A DNA stretch of 64,000 bases, from NCBI GenBank assembly GCA_003313425.1, contig NHZP01000074.1:124001-188000 (forward strand), written 5' to 3'. This stretch comes from Pseudopyrenochaeta lycopersici. Lineage: Eukaryota > Ascomycota > Dothideomycetes > Pleosporales > Pseudopyrenochaetaceae. The notes under the pieces are model-generated. The model worked only from the letters and a program-made list of their open reading frames with translations. It was not told the origin of the DNA and made no database searches. Shown in pieces: positions 22,661-34,855 of this stretch; position 1 is the stretch's first letter, and every line of letters begins with the position of its first letter. The translations under genes were made by a program, and so were the position numbers.

Positions 22661-24506
22661 ACGTCAAGCACCACCGAACCCACCACCCCACCGAACCCAC
22701 CGAAAATGCTTGGCGCTACCAACTCAGCTCATTCATCATTAGAACTATCACTATCAACAAGACTAGCTGTGCAATAAGTGCTTGCCTCTGACTCTTCTGA
22801 ATCGTCTGGACGTTTTCTACATGTTGTTTTGTTGTGGCCAGTCTCTCCACAGTTCCCACAGCGCCGAGCAGCTCGTTGAGGCCCTACTCGATCGTCCTGT
22901 GTACGCGCCTTTTTTACTGGATTATTACTCAACGATCCAGTAATACTTAACTCTGCTCCAGCCCCATACTCTAACGTACCTCCCTTCTAGATCTGCTTCC
23001 TTTTACGCGATTTCCGTGCAGTTTGCACTGCCGATTGCTCTTCAAGCTCCCTAATACGGGAAGCTTAAAGGTTAAACTGAACCAACAGACTATCACCGCC
23101 TCTGACAAGCTGCTCATACGCCTCCTGAGCTGTACTAGGCGATTGAGTAAATTTACTCAATACTAGCTTTGATTGAGAGCTAAATTCGAACGAATTGCTT
23201 GGAGTCTTTGATTGCTACGGCGTCTCTAGTAGTAGGGCTTGAGGCGGGGTACGGGTACGTACATTAAGGCGATCAATCACTTGATCAGGGTCTATAGGAA
23301 CAAGTCCTGACGCCTCAAAGGCTGCTTTGCAGTTAACCTCTGTAAAAACGCGTTCGTACGCGTCTTTAAAGGCTGGTAGAAAGCCTTCCTTGCTGATATG
23401 GAAGACGCGGTTCCGTGCCAAGTCTCTAACGCGTTGACCGTATATGCGCTTTAGAGGGGAGAAACAAACTACATTAAGCGGCTGAAGGATGTGTGACGAG
23501 TGTGACGGCATACAGAGCGTAAGGATCTTGTTGTTAAGGCAGTATTGCTTGAAATCCCAGCTCTGGTGGCTCTCATGGCCGTTCAAAAGGAGGAGCCTGT
23601 GTGCCCCTACCATACGCTCCTTTGTATGCTTGTTAAAGTGCTTTAACCACTCAAGACCAAGCACGTTGTTTGTCCAGCCATTATTAGAGACTGAGACCTT
23701 CCAATTGCGCGGGATATCCACCTCCTTGTACCACGCTGAGAGGTGAACTTTCCCTTTGAGGATGAGAAAAGGTGGGGTGGAGTATCCAGTAGCGCAGATA
23801 CTCGCAATAGCTGTAACCCACTCCCGATTGCCTGCCTGGACGAGCTCAGGCCGTGCACACCTTTCAGAACCAGTAACAACCTTTGATGAGCTAGCAATTC
23901 CCATCTGAAAGCCAGTCTCATCAAAGTTGTGCACATTATCTGGGTGGACGTCGTACTGCTCCATTGTGTCCTGAACGCGTGTAAACCACGCGTTTATCTC
24001 TTCAGGATCTTCCCTCAGTATCCTCTGACGGTCCTTTGCTCGATTAAAAGCTGTTTTAAGCTTCTCTGTACGCGCCACAAATCTCTCAGTCTAATTCTTG
24101 CCCACCTTCTCTGCACCCCGCGCTCCTAGTATGTGATCCGCCATATCCGCCACCTCTAACAGTGTAGGTGGAAAGCCTCTTGCATCGAGATCAAGAATAC
24201 ACCCGACGATTGAGTGTTCTTCAGTAGTAGTAAGGATACGGCTGTTAGGTGGTGTTTCGAGTCGAAATGGTACCCCGCGGGCGCGTTCAGTAAGGGTCGG
24301 GCGCTTCACGTTAAAGGCTTTGGCAGCAGCTGTATAGGATTTAAATTGGCCAAGATTGTAACTTTGAAGAGTAAGCTGTAGTCTCCCTTCATGTTGAACT
24401 AAAAGCGCGTTGCGTTGCTCAGCTATTACGCGTTGATGAGTTGTATAGTGGTCTTGGCAGATTTCGGTGGGTTCGGTGGGGTGGTGGGTTCGGTGGTGCT
24501 TGACGT
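22661..24506 (-). mobile_element. pogo-type DNA transposon E1, inactive copy
   Basis: An 1846-base element flanked by TA (22659-22660 and 24507-24508) with 45-base inverted repeats starting acgtcaagcaccaccgaacc. It has exactly the same length and orientation as E2 2042 bases downstream and is closely similar throughout. Nearly all differences are C-to-T or G-to-A, with E1 carrying the derived T or A. Confidence 0.95.
22729..24426 (-). pseudogene. E1 pogo-type transposase, RIP-inactivated
   Basis: Same 565-codon frame as E2 but broken. The start ATG reads ATA (24424-24426). Tryptophan or glutamine codons became stops near 24092, 23218, 23067 and 22990. Two of the three catalytic aspartates became asparagine (LLLLNGHESH and LQPLNVVCF, compared with D282 and D318 in E2). 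The first aspartate (NFDETG) and the C-terminal CCHC knuckle remain. The longest open piece (23215-24078) is only the catalytic core. All inactivating changes are of one mutational type. Confidence 0.93.
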
Positions 24507-24702
24507 TACTAATAATTTTTTATTATTATTTACTTTCTTTTAATACTTTTTATAAGTTTTATTTAGAGAAGCCTAAGATATATTTATATATAGCTTCCCT
24601 AAATAAGTATATTTAGTATATTTTAAATTTAAATTTAGTATAATATAATAAATAATATTATTTCTAAAATACTTATTATAAATAAATTTAGTAATAGTTT
24701 TA
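24507..24702. other. AT-rich spacer between E1 and E2
   Basis: About 196 bases of very AT-rich DNA with short palindromic runs (for example tttaaatttaaattta near 24625). It is probably the 3' untranslated region of Gypsy A, because both pogo elements took TA sites here. No gene. Confidence 0.6.
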
Positions 24703-26548
24703 ACGTCAAGCACCACCGAACCCACCACCCCACCGAACCCACCGAAAATGCTTGGCGCTACCAACTCAGCTCATTCATCATTAGAACTATCACTATCAAC
24801 AAGACTAGCTGTGCAATAAGTGCTTGCCTCTGACTCTTCTGAATCGTCTGGACGTTTTCTACACGTTGTTTTGTTGTGGCCAGTCTCTCCACAGTTCCCA
24901 CAGCGCCGAGCAGCTCGTTGAGGCCCTACTCGATCGTCCTGTGTACGCGCCTTTTTTACTGGATTATTACTCAACGATCCAGTAATACTCAACTCTGCTC
25001 CAGCCCCATACTCTAATGTACCTCCCTTCTGGATCTGCTTCCTTTTACGCGATTTCCGTGCAGTTTGCACTGCTAATTGCTCTTCAAGCTCCTTAATACG
25101 GGAAGCTTGAAGGTTAAACTGAACTAACAGACTATCACCGCCTCTAACAAGCTGCTCATACGCCTCCTGGGCTGTACTAGGCGATCGAGTAAATTTACTC
25201 AATACTAGCTTTGATTGAGAGCTAAATTCGAACGAATTGCTTGGAGTCTTTGATTGCCACGGCGTCTCTAGTGGTGGGGCTTGAGGCGGGGTACGGATAC
25301 GTACATTAAGGCGATCAATCACTCGATCAGGGTTTATAGGAACAAGTCCTGACGCCTCAAAGGCTGCTTTGCAGTTAGCCTCTGTAAAAACGCGTTCGTA
25401 CGCGTCTTTAAAGGCTGGTAGAAAGCCTTCCTTGCTGATATGGAAGACGCGCTTCCGTGCCAAGTCTCTAACGCGTTGACCGTATATGCGCTTTAGAGGG
25501 GAGAAACAAACTACATCAAGCGGCTGAAGGATGTGTGACGAGTGTGACGGCATACAGAGCGTAAGGATCTTGTTGTCAAGGCAGTATTGCTTGAAATCCC
25601 AGCTCTGGTGGCTCTCATGGCCGTCCAAAAGGAGGAGCCTGTGTGCCCCTACCATACGCTCCTTTGTATGCTTGTCAAAGTGCTTTAACCACTCAAGACC
25701 AAGCACGTTGTTTGTCCAGCCATTATTAGAGACTGAGACCTTCCAATTGCGCGGGATATCCACCTCCTTGTACCACGCTGAGAGGTGAACTTTCCCTTTG
25801 AGGATGAGAAAAGGTGGGGTGGAGTACCCAGCAGCGCAGATGCTCGCAATAGCTGTAACCCACTCCCGATTGCCTGCCTGGACGAGCTCAGGCCGCGCAC
25901 GCCTTTCAGAACCAGTAACAACCTTTGATGAGCTAGCAATTCCCATCTGAAAGCCAGTTTCATCAAAGTTGTGCACATCATCTGGGTGGACGCCATACTG
26001 CTCCATTGTGTCCTGAACGCGTGTAAACCACGCGTTTATCTCTTCAGGGTCTTCCCTCAGTATCCTCTGACGGTCCTTTGCTCGATTAAAAGCCGTTTTA
26101 AGCTTCTCTGTACGCGCCACAAATCTCTCAGTCCAATTCTTGCCCACCTTCTCTGCACCCCGCGCTCCTAGTATGTGATCCGCCATATCCGCCACCTCTG
26201 ACAGTGTAGGTGGAAAGCCTCTTGCATCGAGATCAAGAATACACTCGACGATTGAGTGTTCTTCAGTAGTAGTAAGGATACGGCTGTTAGGTGGTGTTTC
26301 GAGTCGAAATGGTACCCCGCGGGCGCGTTCAGTAAGGGTTGGGCGCTTCACGTTAAAGGCTTTGGCAGCAGCTGTATAGGATTTAAATTGGCCAAGATTG
26401 TAACTTTGAAGAGCAAGCTGTAGTCTCCCTTCATGTTGAACTAAAAGCGTGTTGCGTTGCTCAGCCATTACGCGTTGATGAGTTGTGTAGTGGTCTTGGC
26501 AGATTTCGGTGGGTTCGGTGGGGTGGTGGGTTCGGTGGTGCTTGACGT
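24703..26548 (-). mobile_element. pogo-type DNA transposon E2, apparently complete
   Basis: An 1846-base element flanked by TA (24701-24702 and 26549-26550) with perfect 45-base TIRs at 24703-24747 and 26504-26548. Each TIR contains caccgaacccacc twice, separated by a few bases. It carries one uninterrupted transposase gene. It is the only element in the window with all expected parts intact. Confidence 0.96.
24771..26468 (-). CDS. pogo-type DDE transposase with C-terminal zinc knuckle, intact
   Basis: Cut-and-paste transposase of 565 aa predicted to bind the 45-base TIRs of its own element and move it into TA sites in the nucleus. From the N-terminus: a helix-turn-helix (about residues 14-50, YTAAAKAFNVKRPTL); a CENP-B-type second helix-turn-helix (about 62-120); and the DDE_1 core with D169 (NFDETGF), D282 (LLLLDGHESH) and D318 (LQPLDV), the DDD form usual for pogo. 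A short coiled coil spans about 445-472. A lysine/arginine-rich nuclear-signal-like patch lies at 471-481. A CX2CX4HX4C zinc knuckle sits at C523, C526, H531 and C536, followed by an acidic tail. The start is the only in-frame ATG upstream of the first domain. It has no intron. Context and intactness suggest recent activity; expression is unknown. Confidence 0.95.
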   Translation of the reverse strand: MAEQRNTLLVQHEGRLQLALQSYNLGQFKSYTAAAKAFNVKRPTLTERARGVPFRLETPPNSRILTTTEEHSIVECILDLDARGFPPTLSEVADMADHILGARGAEKVGKNWTERFVARTEKLKTAFNRAKDRQRILREDPEEINAWFTRVQDTMEQYGVHPDDVHNFDETGFQMGIASSSKVVTGSERRARPELVQAGNREWVTAIASICAAGYSTPPFLILKGKVHLSAWYKEVDIPRNWKVSVSNNGWTNNVLGLEWLKHFDKHTKERMVGAHRLLLLDGHESHQSWDFKQYCLDNKILTLCMPSHSSHILQPLDVVCFSPLKRIYGQRVRDLARKRVFHISKEGFLPAFKDAYERVFTEANCKAAFEASGLVPINPDRVIDRLNVRIRTPPQAPPLETPWQSKTPSNSFEFSSQSKLVLSKFTRSPSTAQEAYEQLVRGGDSLLVQFNLQASRIKELEEQLAVQTARKSRKRKQIQKGGTLEYGAGAELSITGSLSNNPVKKARTQDDRVGPQRAARRCGNCGETGHNKTTCRKRPDDSEESEASTYCTASLVDSDSSNDE

Positions 26549-26550
26549 TA

Positions 26551-26706
26551 GTATAAAAGATTTTATTATAAAGATATAGATTATAAATCTAGGACTTAGA
26601 TAATATTTTATCTTATATTATTATAGACGTAGGGTATGCTACCTTTAAACTAATCTAGTTAAATATTACATAATTTAAGATAAATCCTAAAAGAGGAAGA
26701 AGATAG
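26551..26706 (+). other. Gypsy A 3' end with polypurine tract
   Basis: The last stretch of element A between pogo E2 and the 3' LTR. It is AT-rich and ends in the purine run aaaagaggaagaagatag (26689-26706), the expected plus-strand primer site. No gene. Confidence 0.8.
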
Positions 26707-27098
26707 TATTAGGATCTAAAATCCTAGTTAAAGAAGAGATACCTTAAGAACTAGCGGCTAGTTAAGAAGCGCTAGTATCTACTTTCTTATACGTTACGTA
26801 ACCGCTCGCTCTACTAAGGACAAGCGCTTATAATACTCGCGGCGAGCGTAATAAGCGTATTATATATATAGATTATTATAATAAGCTCTTATAGCTTAGT
26901 ATATTTAACTTAATATTATACTCTATAGTATAGTAATAGTAATACTAATTATTCTTAACTCTTAGTGCTCTTTATAGAAGCGCCCTCTTACTATCTTAGT
27001 ATTAAACCCCCTTCTATATAAGTTTCTTACTCTATCCTAGAGAACTAACCTTACAGTCTTATTAGTTATTATTACTAATAGCTTTTAAGATCTTTACA
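26707..27098 (+). repeat. 3' LTR of Gypsy element A
   Basis: 392 bases, same length as the 5' LTR, with TATTAGG at the start where the 5' copy has TGTTAGG (a G-to-A change at the terminal dinucleotide). It ends CTTTACA and is followed by the target duplication GTATG (27099-27103). Confidence 0.92.
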
Positions 27099-27103
27099 GT
27101 ATG

Positions 27104-28110
27104 CTGTTATATCTATAGCACAGCAGTAAGAGTACGCGATACTGTATTGTAGTACAAAGCTTAGGTGTAACTACTTGGCACACATACTCTATAAAAAGAG
27201 AAAAATAGGGAACAAGACAGAACATAATCAATTCTTATCCATCTACTCTAACTAAAACATGCATTAAATTCTAATAATTAAGAGTCTTACTAACCCTATT
27301 ACGAGCGAGGACTATATCTTACGTAAATATTACTAGCGTACGCGACGCTATAATTATCCTTACTAACTATATAAACTACACGCTATAGTTACTATAACTA
27401 AAAGTAAAAGTAGAGTTTTATAATATATAAGTAATCGCAGACACTAATAGAACTAGAGAACCTTTACTAGAACTAATCCCCCTAGTCCTACTATAATTAG
27501 CTAACTACGTACTAGCTGTAGTCTAACAACAGGCACCTAGCGCGTTATTAAACTCTTAAAGTAACTAGGTTAGATTATTAAGCTAGATAATAAGATTAAA
27601 CCCGTCCTAAACTAATATAACCCTAGCTATACTAATAAAACTATTAGACTTATTACCTAAAAGCTAAGAAATATATAAGGCTAATTAAGATAACTATAAA
27701 GTATAACTTAAAGCCTATAAGGTTAATAAGAAGAAATATAATAGAGAATAGGCTAACTATTAGTTACTTATAACATATATTTAGAGTATAGTATTAGCGT
27801 ATATTTAGCGTAACTACTACCTCTTTAGTACTATAATTTACTAATAGATTATTAATATCTAAAGGATAGTAAGAATTAACTTACTTAAAGAACGCTAATA
27901 AGCCTAAATAAGATATTATAATATATTAAAGCTAATAAGGACTCTAGTAAACTAGGATATCTAGCTTATAGTATATAATTAGGTAGTAACTAACGCTAAG
28001 ACTAAAAGAGTCGCAGAGGTATAATATAATAATAATATTATAGAAGATTTCTTATTAGTAGTAGAAAAGGTAGTACTTATATAAGTAACTACCTTCTCTA
28101 GCTAAGTAGC
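27104..28110 (+). mobile_element. degenerate Copia-like remnant, middle part (gag-like)
   Basis: Sequence between Gypsy A and pogo C. Read through stops, the plus strand gives a lysine, tyrosine and glutamine-rich gag-like protein. Its continuation beyond pogo C (37061-37890) has a decayed aspartic-protease-like region, which is why I assign it to a Copia-type element. The first 150 bases (27104-27250) are less mutated and might be a leader. No intact frame. Confidence 0.4.
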
Positions 28111-28192
28111 TAACGTGTCCTACAAGCGAGCGCCGCGCACAAGCGAGCGCCGCACCCTACCAAGTTTGAGCACCTCTCTTATCTTAACGTAT

Positions 28193-28197
28193 AATAG
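28193..28197. repeat. target-site duplication AATAG of Gypsy B, left copy
   Basis: AATAG precedes the 5' LTR and recurs at 35245-35249 directly after the 3' LTR, within pogo element C. Confidence 0.9.
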
Positions 28198-28586
28198 TGT
28201 TACGATCCTGCTGGAACCCTGTCCCAGTAACTCCAGCTGGACCTCACAAGTATTGGACCAACAACCGAGGTCACGTGACGTGCTCAGTTGATCAGTCTAA
28301 TCAGCGACACTGAGCACACTAAGCACACTAAGCAACATGCATAACTTTAATGTATATAGATTACTATAATAAACCCTTATAGCTTATTATGTTTAACTTA
28401 ATATTATACTCTATAGTATAGTAATAGTAATACTAATTATTCTTAACCCTTAGTACTCTTTATAGAAGCGCCTTCTTACTATCTTAGTACTAAACCCCCT
28501 TCTATCTAGTCCCTTACTCTATCCTAGAGAACTAACCTTATAATCTTATTAGTTATTCTTACTAATAGCTTTTAAGATTCTTTACA
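28198..28586 (+). repeat. 5' LTR of Gypsy element B
   Basis: Starts TGTTACGATCCTGC and ends ATTCTTTACA. It contains tcacgtgacgtg near 28272, and agcacact repeated at about 28314-28332. It is less mutated than the 3' LTR. Confidence 0.93.
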
Positions 28587-31500
28587 CTTTAAACACCCTT
28601 AAGATAAGTAATACTAAGATAGAAACTACTAACTATTATACTACTAGGCTAGGCAACGCTGTCGCTAAACTAGACCTCTTCTATAGAGATTAATTTAAGC
28701 TTAAAGACTAGCTACTCTAATTTAACCTATTCTTTAAGTTTAATGCGACTACTATAGATAATAACGACTAAGCAGTACTTATAACGAGCTACATAAGAGG
28801 CGAAGCTACTAAATAGGTAAAACCTCACCTAGTTAAGTACTTAGCCGAAGGAACTAAACTAGAGAAGCTAATTAAGATATTTAAAGATATAAGAGAATTT
28901 AAGACACGCATACAATAAGCATTTAGATTACTAAATAAGACTACTATTACAGAACGTAAAATCTAGAATATACGATAAACCTAGTCTACAGCTAATTACG
29001 CTAATAAGTTCTTAGGGTACGCTAGATAAACTAACTAGAATAATAACACCCTAAAAACTATATATAAATAAGGCCTAAAAGTAGACGTCTAAACTAAACT
29101 AATACGCTCTAGCATAGGCATAGTAATACTAGATAACTTAATTAATAAAACTATCTAACTAGATATAGAGCTCTACAAGCTCTATATATAACTTAGAAGA
29201 TAACTACTAAGATAAATAAAAGAAGATAAGAAACCCTAGAAGGATTATTATAATAAGCTAAATAATAGTTACCTATAACACTAGTATTAACTATAAAGAG
29301 TGCCTAGATAGTATATATTAGGAGGCCCTAAAGTAATATATCTAGATAACCTTAATAGAGGAAAGTTAAGTAAGAGTAAGAAGAAAAAAGAAATAACCTA
29401 TTTTAACTATAATAAGAAAAGCTATATAGTAAAAAACTATAGAAGTAAGAATAAGGCAACCCCTTAGATTAATATAATAGTAGTAAAAGAAGAAAATAGT
29501 AATAATAAAACATAGGAAGTTATTATAACCTAAGAGGAAGAGGCTTAAAATATAGAGATATTACAGCTACCTCTCTAAGAACCTACTAAGAAAGGGATTC
29601 TAGGAACCTAGTATAGTAATAAGGAAGAAGAGAGTAGCAGCTCCCTATCTCTAGTCTATAAAAATACTAAAGAAGACCTTAATAATACTATAGTACTTCT
29701 AACTAAGAATTAAAAAAAGGAAAACTTTTAAAACTAATATTAACTAGGAACCCTAAGGCTATTAACGCCTATAAAAGTAGAAAAACATATTATAGAACTT
29801 AACTGCTAACTATACGCGTAATATATATACAAAGTATAATATATTAACGCGCTAACCCTAGAAGAATAGGAAGTAGCTATAAAATAAAGAATAAGTATAA
29901 TTATTCTAGCTAAATAAGTAATATAAGATATATTACGGGAATACTATTATTACCCTAAACATTATATAAAGGTAACATAAAAAGAGGCAGAAAAAGCTAA
30001 AGAAGTATAGTAACCTGTAAGCGTTAGGGACGTACTATAGAAACTTTAATAAGCTAGACAGATATAAGTACTAGAACCCCTAGTAGTAAAGACCCCTAAA
30101 TACGTATTATAACGCTAAATAATACTACTACTAATATAGGAAGATACTTTCTATATACCTAACACTTAGGACCTAGTATAGTAAAGGTACCTTTAAGTTA
30201 ATTCTTATAGTAAGATTGTGCTTACAGATAGTAAGAAATAAAATATCTATACCTAGCTTAAATAATAAATATATTAGGAGGATAATAAAGAGAACGTTAA
30301 CCCTAACAGGCTTCTTACAGAGGACAAAGCTAGAGACTATTATAAGCGCGCAGAGGTAGCTTAAACCCTACATACTATACATAAAGGACTGTAAAAACTA
30401 GTACTAGATTACTTAATAGATCCACGTAATAAGTAATACAGTATTATCTACTAGTCTTTCTATACTACAGACCTATACGCTATACACTATTTAAGTAAGA
30501 CAAAATAAGAATACTTCTCTTACTTATTTTACTAATATAAATACTAATAGTATAATTATCTTAAAGTTAAATATAATAACTACCTATAAGATAAGAGGAC
30601 TATCCTCTACTTCCTAGAGATTAAAGACCCTGCGGCTAGTATAGTAATATAGCTTATCTTTAATAGAGAATGTAATTAACAGTAATAGTAAACGTGCCTT
30701 AACTCCTACTACCTTAAATATAAAGACGTTAAGACACTAAATAGGTATTAAGAAGAGTCTTTTTTAGAGTCGCGCCTACTAATAGGTAAGAATTACAAAC
30801 TCTATATACAACAGGCGCATAAGGACTCTTTAAGCTAAATATTAAGCTTAACAGAAGCTAGATAAAGGTACTAGTAGATTCCGGAGCATAATAGAGCTCT
30901 ATTTCTACGCGAGCGATAGAATAAGCTAGCCTTATCTTATTATTAAAATTAGTACTATATCTATTAATAGTAGCTGATAGATAACTAATGCTATTAGAGT
31001 CTATAATTACATACAAAGTACAGAGTGTATAACTTATTATCTAGAACTATAGGGAAACAATTAACCTAGACGTCTTTAGACTATTATAATATAATATAAT
31101 ACTAGGACTCTTATAGTTAAGAGAACATAGTCTAGAAATAGATTAGAAAAAGAAAAAGTTCTTATTTAAATACTGTAGAATAGACGTAACTACGAGTAAG
31201 CCTACGCTGCGGCTAAGTGCCTAGGTAGATAAGAAGATAACAATTAGGATCCTTACTTTAAATAAGGATAACCTTAAGATATAAGGGTCTGACTTAGCAG
31301 GTACTAATAGGAGGCCCTTAGACTAATAAGCTAGAGTTAAAGAGTAAAGCGTAACTCTAGTAATCCCTAATAAGTATAAAGAATATAAGTTACTCTTTTA
31401 GGAAGAGATAACTATAAAAGTATTACCTAAATATTAACCTTAAGATTACAAGATTATCTTATAAGAAGGAAAGTACCTAACTTTTAGCTTAATTTATAGT

Positions 31501-34500
31501 TTATTAGAAAAAGAACTTAAAACCCTACGCAAATATATTAAGATAAACTTAAAAAAAAGATTTATTAGGGAATTATAGTTACTAGGAGGATACCTTATAT
31601 TATTTATACTAAAGAAAAATAGGAAGTTAAGATTATATATTAACTACTAGAAACTTAATAATATTATAATAAAGAATTAATACTCTCTACTAAATATAGC
31701 AGAGCTATAAGATTAACTAGCCTTTATAAAAGTCTTTATAGTATTAGACTTAAGAGGAGCGTATAACCTTATTTATATAAAGGAAAGTAAAGAATAGAAG
31801 ACTGCGTTTAGAATATACTACAGCTACTATAAGTATATAGTAATACCTTTTAGTCTTACTAATACACTAGCTATATACTAGGTACTTATTAATAACGTGT
31901 TAAGAGAATACCTAGATATATTTATTATTATATACCTTAATAATATCCTTATATACTCTAATAATCTACAGGAATATATTAAGTACGTTAAAACAGTTCT
32001 TACCTACTTAGGAAGATTTAGTTTACTACTTAAACCTAAGAAATATAAGTTCTATAAGAAAGAAGTTAAATTCTTAAGATATATAGTAGGTATATATAGA
32101 GTAAAGATAAGTAAAGAAAAAATAAGAGTAGTAAAGGAATAGCCTAAACCTAAAATAGTTAAAGATATATAGTTATTTATAGGATTTATTAACTTTAACT
32201 AATAGTTTATTAAGGACTTCTCTAAGAAATCTATCTTACTTACTAAACTTATAAGAAAGGATATAAAATAGGAATAGAGAAATAAATAAGAAGAAGTATT
32301 CTAGATACTTAAAGAAGTATATATTATACTTCTAGTGTTAATTATATTCTAAATAGGAGAACCCTTACAGTTTAAAATAGATGCCTTAGACCTTATACTA
32401 GGTATAATAGTAAAATAAGAACGTAATAGGAAATAGCACCTAATTACCTACTACTCTAGGAAATTTACAGACTTAGAAGAGCGCTATAACGTGCATAATA
32501 AAGAGCTTATAGTAGTTATTAATGCCCTTTACTACTAGTAGATTTACGTAGAGAGCTGCTTAGATCTTACAATATTTATAGATTATAAGAACTTAGTTAA
32601 TTTTACTACTACTAAAACCTTAAACTAAAGATAGGTTAGATAGGCTAAAATATTAAGATAATATAAGTTTAAGATTATATATACGCTAGGAAAGAATAAC
32701 AGTAGAGCTAATACTCTTAGCCGCAGATTAGACATTACAGGAACAAAAATAATAATTAGTAATGCTATCCTTTAAGTAAACTAGGATAGAAGCTTAGGAC
32801 CTAATAAGTTATTAAATAACACTATAATAATTACGCCTAAAGTACCTAAAGAATTATAAGAAGTAATTATCTAATAACACTATAATAACCTAGTATATAG
32901 TTACCTAGGAATTAAAAGAATAATAGAACTTATATAATAATACTACAGCTTTAAGAATATAAAGGCTAAGGTTAAACAGTTTATTAAAAAATACGCAGAC
33001 TGTTATAAGAATAAACACAGTACTTACGCACTATATAGAGAAATACAAGCTATAGAGCTACCTAACAAACCTTAGGCAGACATTTCTATAGACTTTGTAA
33101 TAGGACTACTACTGTCTAAAGATCCTGTAACAGGAATTAAGTATAACGCTATCTTTAACATAGTCTGCAGGTTTATAAAAGCAGTAGAAATAATACTGTT
33201 TTAAAACAACTATAATATAGAATAACTAGTATTTATTATCCTAGATAGACTAATATAATATTATAGTATACCTAAGTTAATTATAAGTAACAGAGATAAG
33301 CTCTTTATATCTAACTTCTAGTCCACGTTAATAGCTGCGATAGGAATAAAGAGAAAGTTGTTAACAGCCTATTACTTATAAACAGACAGACAGACAGAAA
33401 GAATAAACAGAATAATAAAAACCTACCTAAGGATTTACAGTAATTAATAACAAAATAATTAGGTTTTACTATTACTAATAGCATAACTAGCCTATAATAA
33501 TAAATTATTAGAATTAACTAGAAAGACACTATTCTTTGCTAAATATAGGAGACACCCTAATCTCTTTATAAAATCATATCCTAGCAGAAGAGCTAAAGTA
33601 GCTATAAAAACAGCTAAAGAAATAAAGAAAATATATAAATAACTTTAAGAAAACCTTAAGAAAGTATAACATAATAGTATTTCCTATTAGAATAAGAAAA
33701 GAAAAATAGCACCTTAGCTAAAGAAGGGGGATAAAGCATACTTACTTACAAAAAATCTACGTAATAAGCAACTAAGTAAGAGACTTAATTACGTTAAGGT
33801 TAGACTATTTTTAGTTAAAGAATAAAATAGACTTATAAATTATATACTTAAGCTACTACTAGATATAAAGATCTACCCGCGCTTCTACATCTCTAAACTA
33901 GAACCTGCGGATCTAGTAATACTACTATAAAAAATATTTTATTATAAAACTAAAGAAGAAATAGAGTATAAAGTTAAAAAAATCCTTAATAAAAGACGCT
34001 CTAAGATTACAGAAAATTAATATAAAGAAAGAGAGTATCTCGTAAAATAGAAGGACTACCTAGATTTAGAGAATACATAGGAACCTAAGTCTAACTTAGA
34101 AAACTGTAAGGAACGAATTAGTAAATACAACCGCGATAAAGAATAAAAGGAACTTAGGTACTAGAACTATAACTAACCTAGAGAGACGTTAAGAACTAGA
34201 AGAGACTAACAGGTTTACTACTAGTAACCTATTACTAACTAGGACCTCTTAGTACTTAAGAGGGAAGCTCTTAAACGCACCCTAGGTACTAAGCAATAAA
34301 CTAAACCTAAGAGCATTAGAAGCGTTTTTAGGTAACAAGGCCTCCGCCGCTTCTTACTCCTTAATATCCTGCTCTTCTACAGCTATTACTTCCTCCGCGC
34401 GCTAATTAATTAAATCTATTTATTATTATAACTACTCTTCGCAAGCCTAAGTAACGCGCAGCTCCTCTAGAGCTTTTTTATGCGCCTTTATCGCAACCTC

Positions 34501-34838
34501 TTACACATTCCTAGATTCTTTTATCTGTTCTTAAAGCTTTATCTTCTAATCTACTAATTATTTAAACTTAGACTCTATAACCCGCACGTTATAACATTAT
34601 CCTTAACGCAGACACTCGCTATATTTCCTAGAATAAATATAGACCTTACACACCTAGTTATACTTTACGCACGTTACGCACTTTTAGACTATAGCTTCCT
34701 TAAAGGAGTTAATAAAATTATAGAGACGTTAGTAATAAATAGTGCTAGATACCTGTAGATGTTTAGGTATAGCGAGACATAATACAGTAAGAAGTAGGAA
34801 ACGCTCGCGTTATATAATAAGCACTAAGGACAGCGCTA
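28587..34838 (+). pseudogene. gag-pol pseudogene of Gypsy B (with chromodomain)
   Basis: One long plus-strand frame peppered with TAG/TAA. Domains in order: a gag capsid-like region (about 28620-29300); a decayed CCHC knuckle (about 29395-29440); an acidic linker; an aspartic protease with LVDSGA (about 30870-30890); reverse transcriptase (about 31440-32200) with YLNNI instead of YLDDI near 31940; RNase H (about 32340-32740); an integrase with a zinc-binding region and core (about 32840-33560); and a chromodomain (about 33957-34110; EYLVK, KDYLDLENT and EPKSNLENC are visible). Chromodomains direct integration to heterochromatin in known chromoviruses. The longest open piece, 31897-32142, is part of RT. 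The loss of both catalytic aspartates alone would abolish reverse transcription. Confidence 0.9.
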
Positions 34839-34855
34839 GGACAGGAGGGGGATAG

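Larger units (their letters stand above)
6958..27098 (+). mobile_element. chromodomain Gypsy LTR retrotransposon A, full length, with nested insertions
   Basis: Two LTRs of exactly 392 bases (6958-7349 and 26707-27098) bound the element, flanked by the 5-base duplication GTATG. A purine tract (aaaagaggaagaagatag, 26689-26706) sits directly before the 3' LTR. Without the nested insertions (Copia 9485-14876, pogo D2/D1 18401-22281, pogo E1 22661-24506, pogo E2 24703-26548) the internal part is about 6.4 kb, normal for a chromovirus. Order of degenerate domains: gag, protease, reverse transcriptase, RNase H, integrase, chromodomain. All frames are riddled with TAG/TAA, and the RT motif YLDDI reads YLNNI, as expected after RIP. 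It is not autonomous. Confidence 0.93.

Noticed and set aside
23489..26171. Plus- and minus-strand frames duplicated in E1 and E2 (for example 23489-23746 and 25531-25788)
   Set aside because: They are overlapping-frame shadows of the transposase, repeated only because the elements are duplicates.
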